64,000 nucleotides of DNA from Arthrobacter sp. U41. GTDB taxonomy: Bacteria; Actinomycetota; Actinomycetes; Actinomycetales; Micrococcaceae. The stretch is from positions 4,322,370 through 4,386,369 of the forward strand of contig NZ_CP015732.1 of assembly GCF_001750145.1 (NCBI RefSeq). Direction: 5' to 3'. The notes beneath the pieces are model-generated. The model saw only the letters and a program-made list of their open reading frames with translations. It made no database searches and had not been told where the DNA came from. Numbering within the stretch: position 1 is the first letter of the stretch; every line of letters starts with the position of its first letter. Shown here piece after piece: positions 10,544-19,165 of this stretch. A program made the position numbers and the translations under genes.

Positions 10544-11692
10544 CTAGTTGCTGGAGCAAACCGGAAGGGCCGATGTGTCGGCCCCGGACGCGGCAAGTTC
10601 GACGGCTTTCCGCGCCTCGGCCAGATTCTCGACCCGCACCACCTGCAATCCGTCGGGAATATGCCCCACGACGTCCTCGCAGTTGGCGGCCGGAGCAAGG
10701 AACAGTGTGGCGCCGCCGGACCGGGCCCCGTGCATCTTTTGGCTGATCCCCCCGATCGGGCCAATGGCGCCGTCGGGGGTAATGGTTCCGGTTCCCGCGA
10801 CGTGCTTGCCGCCGGTCAGGTCGCCGGGGGTGACGGTGTCCACGATGCCCAGGGCAAACATCATCCCCGCGCTGGGACCGCCGACCTTGTCGAGGGATAT
10901 CTTCACGTCGAAGGGAAACTTGAACTTGTACTGCAGCATGACCCCGAGGATGAACCGTCCGGCTGCGGTCTTTGACGGTGTGATGTTTGCCGTCACGCTG
11001 CTGCCGTCGCGGTCGACAACAACTTCCACCGGGGCGCCGTTGCCGGCCGCCAGTTCGGACTGGATGACGCCGAGCGCGGTCGCCGCCTTGCCGTTGATGG
11101 ACACCAGTACGTCGTTTTCCAGGACCTTCCCGGCGGAGGCGGAGCCCTCCGGGACAGCGGCGATCTGCATCTTCTGCTCGAAGGGGATGCCAAGTTCCCT
11201 GAGGGCGGAGGCCACGGCGTTCTCCTGCGAGGACGTCATCGCGACGGCGCTCTCCTGCTGCGACTGTTCCTTCGTCACGCCGGTGGGGAAGATGAGCTCC
11301 TCCGGGTAGACGGCTTTGGCGCCGCTGAGCCAGGCCGAGAACGCCTCGACGACCGTCACCGGACCGTTGGGTCCGCCGTCGACATAGACGGTGGTGAGGT
11401 CCAGGTTGCCCTTCGCGGGGAACGTCTCATGGCCCGTGACGCTGATGACCGGCGTGCCGTTCTCAGTGCCCAGGGTGTTGAACGTCGGACCGGGTGATTC
11501 CACGACGTACGGGACCGGCAGGCTCAGGGCCGTGAACCCCAGCGCCAGCGCCAGCAGCCCGGACACCAGCATGGCTGATGACCGGTTGTCCCGCCGCCGA
11601 TCCGAACGTGGCCCGGCGAGGAGGGAACGCCGGCCCCGGGACGGGCCGGCCGCCGGCCCGCTGGGGGGCTGTTCGCCCTGCGTAATCGTCAA
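10544..11692 (-). CDS. Membrane-anchored PDZ and Lon-like (S16) serine protease
   Basis: A 382-residue protein of the YlbL type. One membrane anchor lies at about 38-62. A PDZ domain covers roughly 150-235. The C-terminal S16 domain contains GGPSAGMMFALG with the catalytic Ser and, about 43 residues on, GGISQKM with the catalytic Lys, matching the Lon Ser-Lys dyad. It lacks an ATPase domain, so hydrolysis would be ATP-independent and outside the membrane. The start is TTG with GAGAGG 8 bases upstream. It is divergent from the DUF2342 gene and precedes UPF0182 by about 170 bp. B. subtilis YlbL has been reported to act in DNA-damage recovery; the substrate here is unknown. Confidence 0.88.
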   Translation of the reverse strand: MTITQGEQPPSGPAAGPSRGRRSLLAGPRSDRRRDNRSSAMLVSGLLALALGFTALSLPVPYVVESPGPTFNTLGTENGTPVISVTGHETFPAKGNLDLTTVYVDGGPNGPVTVVEAFSAWLSGAKAVYPEELIFPTGVTKEQSQQESAVAMTSSQENAVASALRELGIPFEQKMQIAAVPEGSASAGKVLENDVLVSINGKAATALGVIQSELAAGNGAPVEVVVDRDGSSVTANITPSKTAAGRFILGVMLQYKFKFPFDVKISLDKVGGPSAGMMFALGIVDTVTPGDLTGGKHVAGTGTITPDGAIGPIGGISQKMHGARSGGATLFLAPAANCEDVVGHIPDGLQVVRVENLAEARKAVELAASGADTSALPVCSSN

Positions 11693-11928
11693 TGAAGGAC
11701 CTCTCCGTGCCGGCGCCCGGGGACCCTGCGGACCCCCTGATCAGCGCACCGCGTCCGCAGCCTCCGCCGCGGCTGCCGCCTGCAAATATTCCTGCCTCTA
11801 ACACTACTGGCTCGGTTGCCGGCTGGGCTCTTTGCCTACAGCGAACGTGGCCGGGTTTCAGCAGACAGCCCGCTGGCCGCGGGGTACCGTGAACGTGAGA
11901 AGCAGCCACACCGACGATCGGCGGGATC

Positions 11929-13374
11929 ATGACCTCCAACCCACTTAATCCGTCCAACGGCGACGAGGAACCCAAGGATCCGCTGGCAGAAATGCTGAAG
12001 AACCTGATGGGCGGCCAGGGCATGGGGAACATCGACCCTGCGGAACTGGCGAAGGCCGCGGGACTGCCGGACGATCCGAATCTGCTCGCCCAGATGTTCT
12101 CCCAGGTCCAGGCCATGATGAGCGCTTCCTCGGAGGGCCCGGTGAACTGGCAGCTGGCGCATGAGAACGCCCGGCGCGTTGCCGCGAGCGGCTCCGACCC
12201 CTCCGTCACGGCGCAGCAGTCGCGCGAGGTCGACGAGGCCCTGCGGCTCGCCGAAATGTGGCTCGACCAGGTCACCGGTCTGCCGGCCACCGGGCTGATC
12301 GGCCGGGCCTGGTCCCGGGCCGAATGGGTGGAAGAAACGCTCGGCACCTGGAAACGCCTGACCGAGCCGGTGGCCAACAGCATCGCGAATGCGCTGTCCA
12401 CCGCCATGACCGAGCAGATGCCCGAGGAAATGAAGTCCATGATGGGCGGCGCGTCCTCCATGCTGCAGAACATGGGCGGTGCGATCTTCGGCATGCAGCT
12501 GGGCCAGGCCATCGGCGCCCTGTCGGCCGAGGTGGTCAGCTCCACGGACATCGGCGTCCCGCTCGCCGACCTCGAAATGGCGCTGTTGCCCTCCAACGTG
12601 GCGAAGTTCGGCGAAGGCCTCAGCCTGCCGGAGAACGACATCCGGTTGTTCCTGGCCGTCCGCGAAGCGGCCCACGCCCGGCTGTTCGTCCAGGTTCCCT
12701 GGCTGCGCGGCCACCTCCTCGGCGCGATCGAAGCGTACGCCCGAGGCATCCACATCGACACCTCCAAGATCGAGGAACTCGCCCGCGAACTGGATCCGGG
12801 GAACCCGGAGGGCATCCAGGAGGCCCTGTCCCAGGGGGTCTTTATGCCGCAGCGCACCCCCGCGCAGGACCAGGCGCTGGAGAAGCTGGAGACCGCCCTC
12901 GCGCTCGTCGAGGGCTGGGTGGATGAACTGAGCTGGGCCGCCACCGAGAAGCTGTTGCCCTCGGCCGCGGCGCTGCGTGAGACGGTGCGGCGCCGCCGTG
13001 CCACCGGCGGACCGGCCGAACACGCCTTCTCCTCCCTGGTGGGACTGGAACTTCGCCCGCGCCGGCTCCGGGAGGCCGCCGCACTGTGGGCCTCGCTCAA
13101 GGACGAACGCGGCATTGACGGCCGCGACGCGATCTGGCAGCACCCTGACCTGCTGCCCACCGCCGAAGATCTCGAAGACCCTAAAGGTTTCAGCGAACGC
13201 CGCAAACTGGCCGAGGCCAGCGACTCCGAGGTCGACGATGCCCTGCAGAAGCTGCTGAACGGCGGATTCGACGAGCCTGGGGATGCTCAGGCGGCCGGGG
13301 ATGACACCGGAAAAACCGGCGAGGACGGCACGGACGACGACGCTCCCCGGGAAGGCGAAAGCCCCAAGTCCTAG
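11929..13374 (+). CDS. DUF2342 zinc-dependent metalloprotease-like protein
   Basis: A 481-residue protein of the actinobacterial DUF2342 family, often annotated as zinc-dependent metalloprotease or F420-biosynthesis-associated protein. The segment REAAHARLF near residue 245 followed by IEAYARGI looks like a zincin-type helix but is not a canonical HExxH. The N-terminus is Met/Gly-rich and Asn-rich; the last 50 residues are acidic and probably disordered. Weak GGCGGG precedes the ATG. I recall the M. tuberculosis counterpart as Rv3195, again beside the PDZ/Lon protease. Activity is not proven for the family and I do not assign a substrate. Confidence 0.8.
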   Translation: MTSNPLNPSNGDEEPKDPLAEMLKNLMGGQGMGNIDPAELAKAAGLPDDPNLLAQMFSQVQAMMSASSEGPVNWQLAHENARRVAASGSDPSVTAQQSREVDEALRLAEMWLDQVTGLPATGLIGRAWSRAEWVEETLGTWKRLTEPVANSIANALSTAMTEQMPEEMKSMMGGASSMLQNMGGAIFGMQLGQAIGALSAEVVSSTDIGVPLADLEMALLPSNVAKFGEGLSLPENDIRLFLAVREAAHARLFVQVPWLRGHLLGAIEAYARGIHIDTSKIEELARELDPGNPEGIQEALSQGVFMPQRTPAQDQALEKLETALALVEGWVDELSWAATEKLLPSAAALRETVRRRRATGGPAEHAFSSLVGLELRPRRLREAAALWASLKDERGIDGRDAIWQHPDLLPTAEDLEDPKGFSERRKLAEASDSEVDDALQKLLNGGFDEPGDAQAAGDDTGKTGEDGTDDDAPREGESPKS

Positions 13375-13393
13375 TCCTGGCGCACGCGTCGGT

Positions 13394-13432
13394 AAGCCCC
13401 GGCCGGACCTGAAGTTCCGGTCGGGGCTTTTC
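13394..13432. terminator. Terminator between convergent genes
   Basis: AAGCCCCGGCCGGA at 13394-13407 pairs with 13416-13429 (one G:T pair), followed by TTTTCC on the plus strand. It clearly serves the DUF2342 gene and may also stop the convergent metalloprotease transcript. Confidence 0.8.
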
Positions 13433-13479
13433 CGTGCCCGCGGCTGCCGGTGCCAACCGGGCCGGCCGGACCCGGCGTG

Positions 13480-14169
13480 TCAGCCGGGGACTTCGGCCGC
13501 GTCGGCGTCGGCCTTGGCCTCACCGTCGCCGTCCGGCGCGATGCCGCGGGAGGTGGCGAAGGAGACGCCCTCGAGGAAGGCCTTGGCCCGGGCGGTTTCC
13601 GGGTAGGCCCCGAGGAGCCGCCAGAACGCGGCGTTGTGGCCTGCCACGAGCAGGTGCGCCAGTTCGTGGAGCAGCACATAGTCGATGACCCACTGCGGCA
13701 TGGGTTGAAGCTTGTCCGAGAGCCGGATGGTCCCGTCCGACGGCGTCGCGGACCCCCAGCGGGCGTTCTGGTTGCTCACCCAGCGGACCGAGGACGGCAC
13801 CGCCCGGCCGCCGAAGTACTTTGCGGAGAGCTCGGCGGCGTGCGCCGCCAGGGCGTCGTCGCTGCGCGGACGGCGCCCTCCGGCACCGCGGCTACCCCGC
13901 TCCCCCTGGCGCCGCAGCTTCTCGAGCATCCGGTGCACCCATTCGCGTTCCTGGGCCCGGCTGAAGGAGGCGGGGATGGCGACCACGGCGGTGCCGTTCT
14001 CCCAGAAGGCCGCAACGGTCCGGCGGCGGCGGGCGGAGCGCCGCACCTCCACCGGGGCGCCGTCGGCAGTGGTCAGCGGCGAGGCTGCCGGCGTGGCCGG
14101 GCTGCCGGTCGGCTCGGCCGGCCGCCTGTTTGCCGGCTTGCCTGCCGGCGGGGGGCTGTTCCCGGCCAT
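13480..14169 (-). CDS. YgjP-type (M48-like) metallopeptidase
   Basis: A 229-residue protein of the YgjP/DUF45 family, soluble zinc metallopeptidases. The zinc site VLLHELAHLLVAGHNAAFW shows HExxH with the downstream H/W typical of the family. Residues 1-60 are Pro/Ala-rich. The start is the ATG that shares its A with the TGA of the upstream helicase gene (TGATG), pointing to coupled translation; the longer frame upstream runs inside the helicase gene and has no family similarity. Physiological substrates of YgjP proteins are not known. Confidence 0.85.
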   Translation of the reverse strand: MAGNSPPPAGKPANRRPAEPTGSPATPAASPLTTADGAPVEVRRSARRRRTVAAFWENGTAVVAIPASFSRAQEREWVHRMLEKLRRQGERGSRGAGGRRPRSDDALAAHAAELSAKYFGGRAVPSSVRWVSNQNARWGSATPSDGTIRLSDKLQPMPQWVIDYVLLHELAHLLVAGHNAAFWRLLGAYPETARAKAFLEGVSFATSRGIAPDGDGEAKADADAAEVPG

Positions 14170-16367
14170 CAGAGGGTGGTGCTTTCGACCAGCACAGCCA
14201 GCACTGCTTCGCCGTACTTCTCCAGTTTGGACGGTCCCACCCCGGGAAGTTTGGCGAGCTGTTCGAGGGATTCGGGCCGGGCCTCGGCGATGGCGGTTAG
14301 TGTGGCGTCGGTAAAGACCACAAAGGCGGGAACGTCGGCTTCGAGCGCGATGTCCTTGCGCCACTGCCGGAGCGCGTCGAAAGTCTGCTCCTCGTAGCTG
14401 GGCGGGCACTGGTTGCAGCGGCCCACTTTACGCTCGGCGCCCGACGAGAGCATCGTGCCGCAGACGCGGCAGGTGGCCGGCACGGCGGCCTTGCGGCGCG
14501 GCGCCGCTCCCTTGCCGCGGACCGAGGAGCTGGCCACGGAGTCGGGCCGCAGGCCATCCAGGAAGCGTGAGGGCTTCCGGTTGGCGCGCCCGCCCGGGGT
14601 CCGCGCGCTGGACCAGGAAAGGAACAGGTGTTCCCTGGCCCGGGTGATCCCCACGTACAGCAGCCGACGTTCCTCGTCCACGGATTCGGGGCTGTCGGCG
14701 AAGGAGATCGGCATCAGCCCCTCGCTGAGTCCGACGAGGAACACGGCGTCCCATTCGAGGCCCTTTGCCGCGTGCAGCGAGGCAAGGGTGACACCCTGGA
14801 CGGTCGGGGCGTGCTGGGCCAGGGAGCGTTCCTGGAGTTCATTGACGAAGTCCGCGAGGCTGAAATGCCCGCCGCGGCTGATCACAAGTTCGTCGGCCAG
14901 CGCCACGAGCGCCGCGAGCGATTCCCAGCGCTCCCGGAGCGCGCCGCCGCTGTGCGGGGCGGCTTCCGTGTAGCCCAGCGAGGCGACAATGTCGCGGACC
15001 AGCTGGCCCAGCGGCTCAGGACTGGCGGTTTCGGCGACGGCCCGGGTGGCCGCCCGCAGCTGCAGGATCGCGTCGCGGACTTCCTTGCGGGCGAAGAACC
15101 GTTCACCGCCGCGCAGCTGGTAACCGATCCCCGCCGAGGCCAGGGCCTGCTCGTAGGCCTCGGACTGACCGTTGGTGCGGAACAGCACGGCGATCTGGCT
15201 GGCCGGGGTGCCGGTCTCGAGGAGCCCGCGCACCTTGACCGCCACCGTTGCGGCCTCGGCCTCATCGTCGGAGCATTCGGTGAATTGCGGGACCGGGCCG
15301 GGCGGACGCTGCGCCACGAGTTGCAGGGGGGTGGCCCAGGCGGCGTCGGCGACCGGGCCACCGCTGCGCCGGCCGCCCAGCAGCTCGTTGGCCAGTTTCA
15401 CCACCTGGGGGGTGGAGCGGTAGTCGCGGATCAGTTTGACCACGGTGGCCCCGGGGTATTGTGCCTTGAAGCCGAGGAGGTGCTTCGGCGAGGCGCCGGT
15501 GAAGGAGTAGATGGTCTGGCTGGCGTCGCCGACGACGCACAGCTCGTCGCGCCCGCCGAGCCACAGTTCCAGCAGCCGCTGCTGCAGCGGGGAAACGTCC
15601 TGGTATTCGTCGACGACGAAGTGACGGTACTGCTCGCGGACCGTGGCAGCGACCTTCGGGTCCTCCTGCAGGATGCCCACGGTGATCAGCAGCACGTCCT
15701 CGAAGTCGATCACGTTCCGGTCGGTCTTGACGTCCTCGTAGGACTGGAAGACCCGGGCGACGGCGGTCAGGTCAAAGCCGCCCGGGGTGCCGCGGCCCTG
15801 GGCTTTTTCCAGGTAGTTGGCCGGGGTCAGCATGGATACCTTGGCCCATTCGATTTCGGAGGCCAGGTCGCGGATCGAGGCGCGGTCCGTGCTGAGACGC
15901 AGCCGCCGGGCCGCCTCGGCAATCATCTGGGCCTTGTGGTCCAGCAGGTTGGGCAGGACGCCACCGACGGCCTGCGGCCAGAAGAACTGGAGCTGGCGCA
16001 GCGCGGCGGCGTGGAAGGTGCGGGCCTGGACGTTGCCGACGCCAAGGTCGCGGAGGCGGCTGCGCATTTCAGCCGCTGCCCGCGCGGTGAAGGTGACGGC
16101 CAGCAGCCGCTGCGGGTTGTACACGCCGGAGTGCACCCCGTAGGCGATCCGGTGTGTGATGGCGCGGGTCTTGCCGGTGCCGGCGCCGGCCAGGACGCAA
16201 ACCGGTCCCTGCAGGGTGCTGGCGACCTCGCGCTGTTCGGCGTCGAGACCGCCGAGGATTCGTTCCTCGAGGGAGCGGTTGTCCGGCGCCGGGGGTTCCG
16301 TCTCCGCGACACCGTCGGTGGACTGGCCGGGCGGGAAAGCGCTGGTCTGGAAGATATCTGTGTTCAC
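14169..16367 (-). CDS. uvrD2: ATP-dependent DNA helicase UvrD2
   Basis: A 732-residue superfamily 1A 3'-5' helicase. Walker A is LAGAGTGKTRA and the DExx box VVDEYQD. Helicase motifs continue to LLYVGITRAREHLFLSW. C-terminal to them lie a tetracysteine motif (CRVCG...CNQCP, C-x2-C-x14-C-x2-C) and an HRDC domain ending in LPGVGPSKLEKYG. This helicase-Cys4-HRDC architecture defines mycobacterial UvrD2, in which the Cys4 module matters for unwinding. The start is GTG at 16367 with a weak TGAGCAGC upstream. It lies 93 bp after nudC and overlaps the metallopeptidase gene, so the three probably form one operon. The nudC-uvrD2 adjacency also exists in M. tuberculosis as I recall it. Confidence 0.94.
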   Translation of the reverse strand: MNTDIFQTSAFPPGQSTDGVAETEPPAPDNRSLEERILGGLDAEQREVASTLQGPVCVLAGAGTGKTRAITHRIAYGVHSGVYNPQRLLAVTFTARAAAEMRSRLRDLGVGNVQARTFHAAALRQLQFFWPQAVGGVLPNLLDHKAQMIAEAARRLRLSTDRASIRDLASEIEWAKVSMLTPANYLEKAQGRGTPGGFDLTAVARVFQSYEDVKTDRNVIDFEDVLLITVGILQEDPKVAATVREQYRHFVVDEYQDVSPLQQRLLELWLGGRDELCVVGDASQTIYSFTGASPKHLLGFKAQYPGATVVKLIRDYRSTPQVVKLANELLGGRRSGGPVADAAWATPLQLVAQRPPGPVPQFTECSDDEAEAATVAVKVRGLLETGTPASQIAVLFRTNGQSEAYEQALASAGIGYQLRGGERFFARKEVRDAILQLRAATRAVAETASPEPLGQLVRDIVASLGYTEAAPHSGGALRERWESLAALVALADELVISRGGHFSLADFVNELQERSLAQHAPTVQGVTLASLHAAKGLEWDAVFLVGLSEGLMPISFADSPESVDEERRLLYVGITRAREHLFLSWSSARTPGGRANRKPSRFLDGLRPDSVASSSVRGKGAAPRRKAAVPATCRVCGTMLSSGAERKVGRCNQCPPSYEEQTFDALRQWRKDIALEADVPAFVVFTDATLTAIAEARPESLEQLAKLPGVGPSKLEKYGEAVLAVLVESTTL

Positions 16368-16460
16368 TATTGCTGCTCAGTCGTTTGAGGGTGTCCGGTG
16401 GATGCTCCGCGGTGATGGGCCCCCGCCGCGGCGGTGCCGCTGCGTGGTGTCATCCCGGCC

Positions 16461-17558
16461 TCATGCGCTGTCCGCGCGGTCCCGGATACGGCCGCCGTAC
16501 CAGTGCTCGATCAGGGCACGTGCGATGGACAGCCTGCTGGAGATGACGATCTCCCCGCTGAGCACTGCTTCCTGCAGCTCGCTCCGGCTGAACCAGCGTG
16601 CCCGGGTCACTTCGACGCCGTCGGGAGTGGCCTCGGTGTCCGCTGTCGTGGCTGTGAAGCCGAGCATAAGGGAAGCCGGGAACGGCCAGGACTGGGACCC
16701 GAGGTACTGGCAGGCCGTGACCCGCACGCCGACCTCCTCGCCGATCTCCCGGACCACGGCCTGTTCCAGTGACTCCCCCGGCTCGACGAAGCCGGCGAGG
16801 GTCGAGTAGTTCCGGGCATCGAGCGGGCCGCCGCCGCCGAGCAGCAGCCGCCCGTCCGGGCCCACGACCGTGACAATGATGGCCGGATCGGTGCGCGGGT
16901 AATGCTCTGAACCGTCCGAGGGGCAGCGGCGCACCCAGCCTCCCGCCTCCGGCACGGTGGAGGCGCCGCAGCGGGGGCAGTGGGTATGGGTGGCGTGCCA
17001 GTTGGCGATGGCGCTGGCCTCGATGAAGATGGCGGTGTCCGTGGGGTTCAGCGTGGCCGCGACGTCACGGAACCCGGCCCACTGCGCGCCCTCGGGGATG
17101 CCGGCAATGTGGGCTTCGAATTCCTCGGCCTGGACCTCGAACTGCTGCGGCAGGAGGAAGAGCACCAGGGGGGTGCCGGCCATAAGGCTCGAGCCTGGCA
17201 GGGCTGAGCCGAGGTAGATCAGCTGGTCCGGGGCATAGTCCGTGTCCCTCAGGTGCCGGGCCAGTTCGGCCGCGTCCAGCAGCACCAGGCTGCTGCCGTT
17301 GACGAGGGCCTGCCGGCCGGACAGCACCATGGACCGTGCCCCGCCGGAGGTCATCAGCTCCCCCAGCATCCCGGGCTTCAGCCGCGCGTCGGATCCGCGG
17401 TCGATCAGGGCCGGCCGCACCGGAAGCACGGTATCCATCAGGTGGTTGGCAGCGAGGCCGGGATGCGGGGGGACCGGCGTGCCCGTCGCCGGCTGGCTGT
17501 TCCGGGCTTGGCCCTCCGGGGCTTGGCTGTTTGGTGCCGGTGACTCCGCAAGACTCAT
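16461..17558 (-). CDS. nudC: NAD(H) pyrophosphatase NudC (Nudix)
   Basis: A 365-residue NudC, which hydrolyses NADH to NMNH and AMP and can remove NAD caps from RNA. The Nudix box is GFVEPGESLEQAVVREIGEE, and the NudC signature SQSWPFPAS follows it. The zinc ribbon before it reads CPRCG...RRCPSDGSEHYPR: the fourth Cys of the usual Cys4 site is Asp. The N-terminal 45 residues are Pro/Ala-rich. I prefer the ATG at 17558 because TACGGT stands six bases before it (leaderless pattern); an in-frame ATG at 17594 with GGGGA upstream would add 12 residues. It is followed by uvrD2. Confidence 0.9.
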   Translation of the reverse strand: MSLAESPAPNSQAPEGQARNSQPATGTPVPPHPGLAANHLMDTVLPVRPALIDRGSDARLKPGMLGELMTSGGARSMVLSGRQALVNGSSLVLLDAAELARHLRDTDYAPDQLIYLGSALPGSSLMAGTPLVLFLLPQQFEVQAEEFEAHIAGIPEGAQWAGFRDVAATLNPTDTAIFIEASAIANWHATHTHCPRCGASTVPEAGGWVRRCPSDGSEHYPRTDPAIIVTVVGPDGRLLLGGGGPLDARNYSTLAGFVEPGESLEQAVVREIGEEVGVRVTACQYLGSQSWPFPASLMLGFTATTADTEATPDGVEVTRARWFSRSELQEAVLSGEIVISSRLSIARALIEHWYGGRIRDRADSA

Positions 17559-17564
17559 GTACCC

Positions 17565-17570
17565 ACCGTA
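17565..17570 (-). promoter_or_regulatory. -10 hexamer TACGGT before nudC
   Basis: On the minus strand TACGGT, six bases, then ATG at 17558. This supports the shorter NudC start. Confidence 0.45.
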
Positions 17571-17746
17571 CTGACTCCCGCTGACAAATGACATTTTTCC
17601 CCGGTGTATGTGGGCATCCGCACGTGCCCCGGCTGACTGCCGGGGAACGCGCCGCGGGCCGGCGGCGGAGCGGACCCCGGGGCGGAATTTATTCCTGATC
17701 TTTCAGACTCGCCGTGGTGCATCGCAGTCTTGGGCGCCGCTCAATC

Positions 17747-17752
17747 TACCGT
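17747..17752 (+). promoter_or_regulatory. -10 hexamer TACCGT before the phosphotransferase
   Basis: TACCGT, six bases (GGAAGC), GTG at 17759. The GGAAG could alternatively be read as a very close Shine-Dalgarno. Confidence 0.45.
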
Positions 17753-17758
17753 GGAAGC

Positions 17759-19165
17759 GTGAGAAGAAAACCAATCGAACTGGCAGCTGTGGCAACCGCG
17801 GCAGTCCCCGGACTGACCCCGACCGCCGTCAGCTCTGCGCCCGACGATCCGGCAGACTTCGATTCGGCTCTGCTCCTGGATTCCGAGGGAAAGCGCTGGC
17901 GTGTCCGCTCGCCGCGCCACCCCGAGGCCAGTGCACGGCTGGAAACGGAATTCCTGGTGCTGCGTGCCTTCGTCCCTGCCATCCGGGCCGAGCTTCCCTT
18001 CCTGATGCCCACTGTTGCCGGCACCGTCCGGCAGGGCGAGCTGAGCACGTTCGTCTACTCCCACCTCGCCGGATCGACCCGGTCGGTCGAGGAACTCGGC
18101 GCCGCCTCCCCGGCCGTGGCCCGGGAAATCGGGGCGGCTCTCGCCGCCATCCATGACCTTCCCCACTCGCTGGTCAGCAACGCCGATCTGCCCAGTTACA
18201 CCCCCAACGAGTTCCGCCAGCGCCGCCTCAACGAACTGGATCAGGCCGCGACCACCGGCAAGATTCCGCCGCTGCTGCTGCGCCGGTGGGAACACGCCCT
18301 TGAGGACGTCTCGCTCTGGCGGTTCAACCCGTGCGTGGTCCACGGGGACCTGCACGAGGACAACCTTTTGGTCGACGGCGACCGTGTGACCGCCGTGACC
18401 GGCTGGACCGATCTGCGCATCGGCGACCCCGCCGATGACATGGCCTGGCTGGTCGCGTCCAACGACCAGGACTTCGTGGACGCCGTGCTGGCGCAGTACA
18501 CCTCTGCACGGCGCGACGTGCCCGATTCCCATCTTCTCCGGCGTGCCGCGCTCTCCGCCGAATTCGCCCTGGCGCAGTACCTCGTCAAGGGCCTCGCTGC
18601 CGGAAACCAGGACATGATCAATGAGGCCGAGTCCATGCTGATGGCACTGGCCGAGGATGTCGCGGAGCACGGCGGGCAGCCCATCAGCGTTGAACCGCTC
18701 CCCCAGCCGTCCCCTGCTCCCGCCCCCGCATCCGGCCCTGCATCCGGCGGGGTTCCGCAGGGCACGGAACCGGGACCTGTTCCGGCCGTCAGCAAGGTCT
18801 CCCTGCTCGCCCCGGACTCGGTCTCCGGGCTTCCCGCTGTTCCCTCCAGCACCGCGATGCCGGCTGTGCAGGTCACACCGATCCCCCTTGAAGCGGTTCA
18901 GGAGGTCAGGGCAGCCGATGACACGGCAGGCCGCACCGACATCATGGCTGACGCTGACCGCACTGAGCCTGCGGGCAACAAGGTTTCCAGTGTCTCCGTG
19001 ACGGCGATCCCCGACGACGGATCGGGCGCCGACGTTTCCTCCGGCGAAGACACCTCAACCCAGTCGATCGCCGTCATCCAGGCAGGCGCGACGGCACCGG
19101 CGGACCTGCCGGCGGATGACACCTCGACGACCGCACTCAGGGTGGTCGGGACGCAACCCCGCTAA
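17759..19165 (+). CDS. APH-family phosphotransferase with disordered C-terminal tail
   Basis: A 468-residue kinase-like protein. Residues 1-300 match the aminoglycoside/macrolide phosphotransferase (APH/choline kinase) fold: VVHGDLHEDNLL at about 194-205 is the catalytic loop with HGD and Asn, and WTDLRIGDPADD at about 216-227 the metal-binding segment, with TD in place of the common DF. Residues 305-468 are a Pro/Ala/Ser/Thr-rich tail without recognisable domain. The start is GTG; frame upstream is open but without signal. The gene sits between nudC and adnB, and its TAA overlaps the TAG of adnB. The substrate is unknown; resistance should not be assumed, since related chromosomal members phosphorylate small metabolites. 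Confidence 0.8.
   Translation: MRRKPIELAAVATAAVPGLTPTAVSSAPDDPADFDSALLLDSEGKRWRVRSPRHPEASARLETEFLVLRAFVPAIRAELPFLMPTVAGTVRQGELSTFVYSHLAGSTRSVEELGAASPAVAREIGAALAAIHDLPHSLVSNADLPSYTPNEFRQRRLNELDQAATTGKIPPLLLRRWEHALEDVSLWRFNPCVVHGDLHEDNLLVDGDRVTAVTGWTDLRIGDPADDMAWLVASNDQDFVDAVLAQYTSARRDVPDSHLLRRAALSAEFALAQYLVKGLAAGNQDMINEAESMLMALAEDVAEHGGQPISVEPLPQPSPAPAPASGPASGGVPQGTEPGPVPAVSKVSLLAPDSVSGLPAVPSSTAMPAVQVTPIPLEAVQEVRAADDTAGRTDIMADADRTEPAGNKVSSVSVTAIPDDGSGADVSSGEDTSTQSIAVIQAGATAPADLPADDTSTTALRVVGTQPR

Noticed and set aside
11463..13205. 580-codon frame antisense to the DUF2342 gene and into the PDZ/Lon gene
   Set aside because: Composition is Ser/Arg-rich without domains, and it runs across two real genes in conflict with their clear families.
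13480..14409. Longer start for the YgjP-type protease
   Set aside because: The extra 80 codons lie inside uvrD2 and have no family similarity; the ATG overlapping the uvrD2 stop is better.
17759..19165. Macrolide or aminoglycoside resistance gene
   Set aside because: The fold is shared, but the motif changes, the tail and the core-genome setting give no support for a resistance function.
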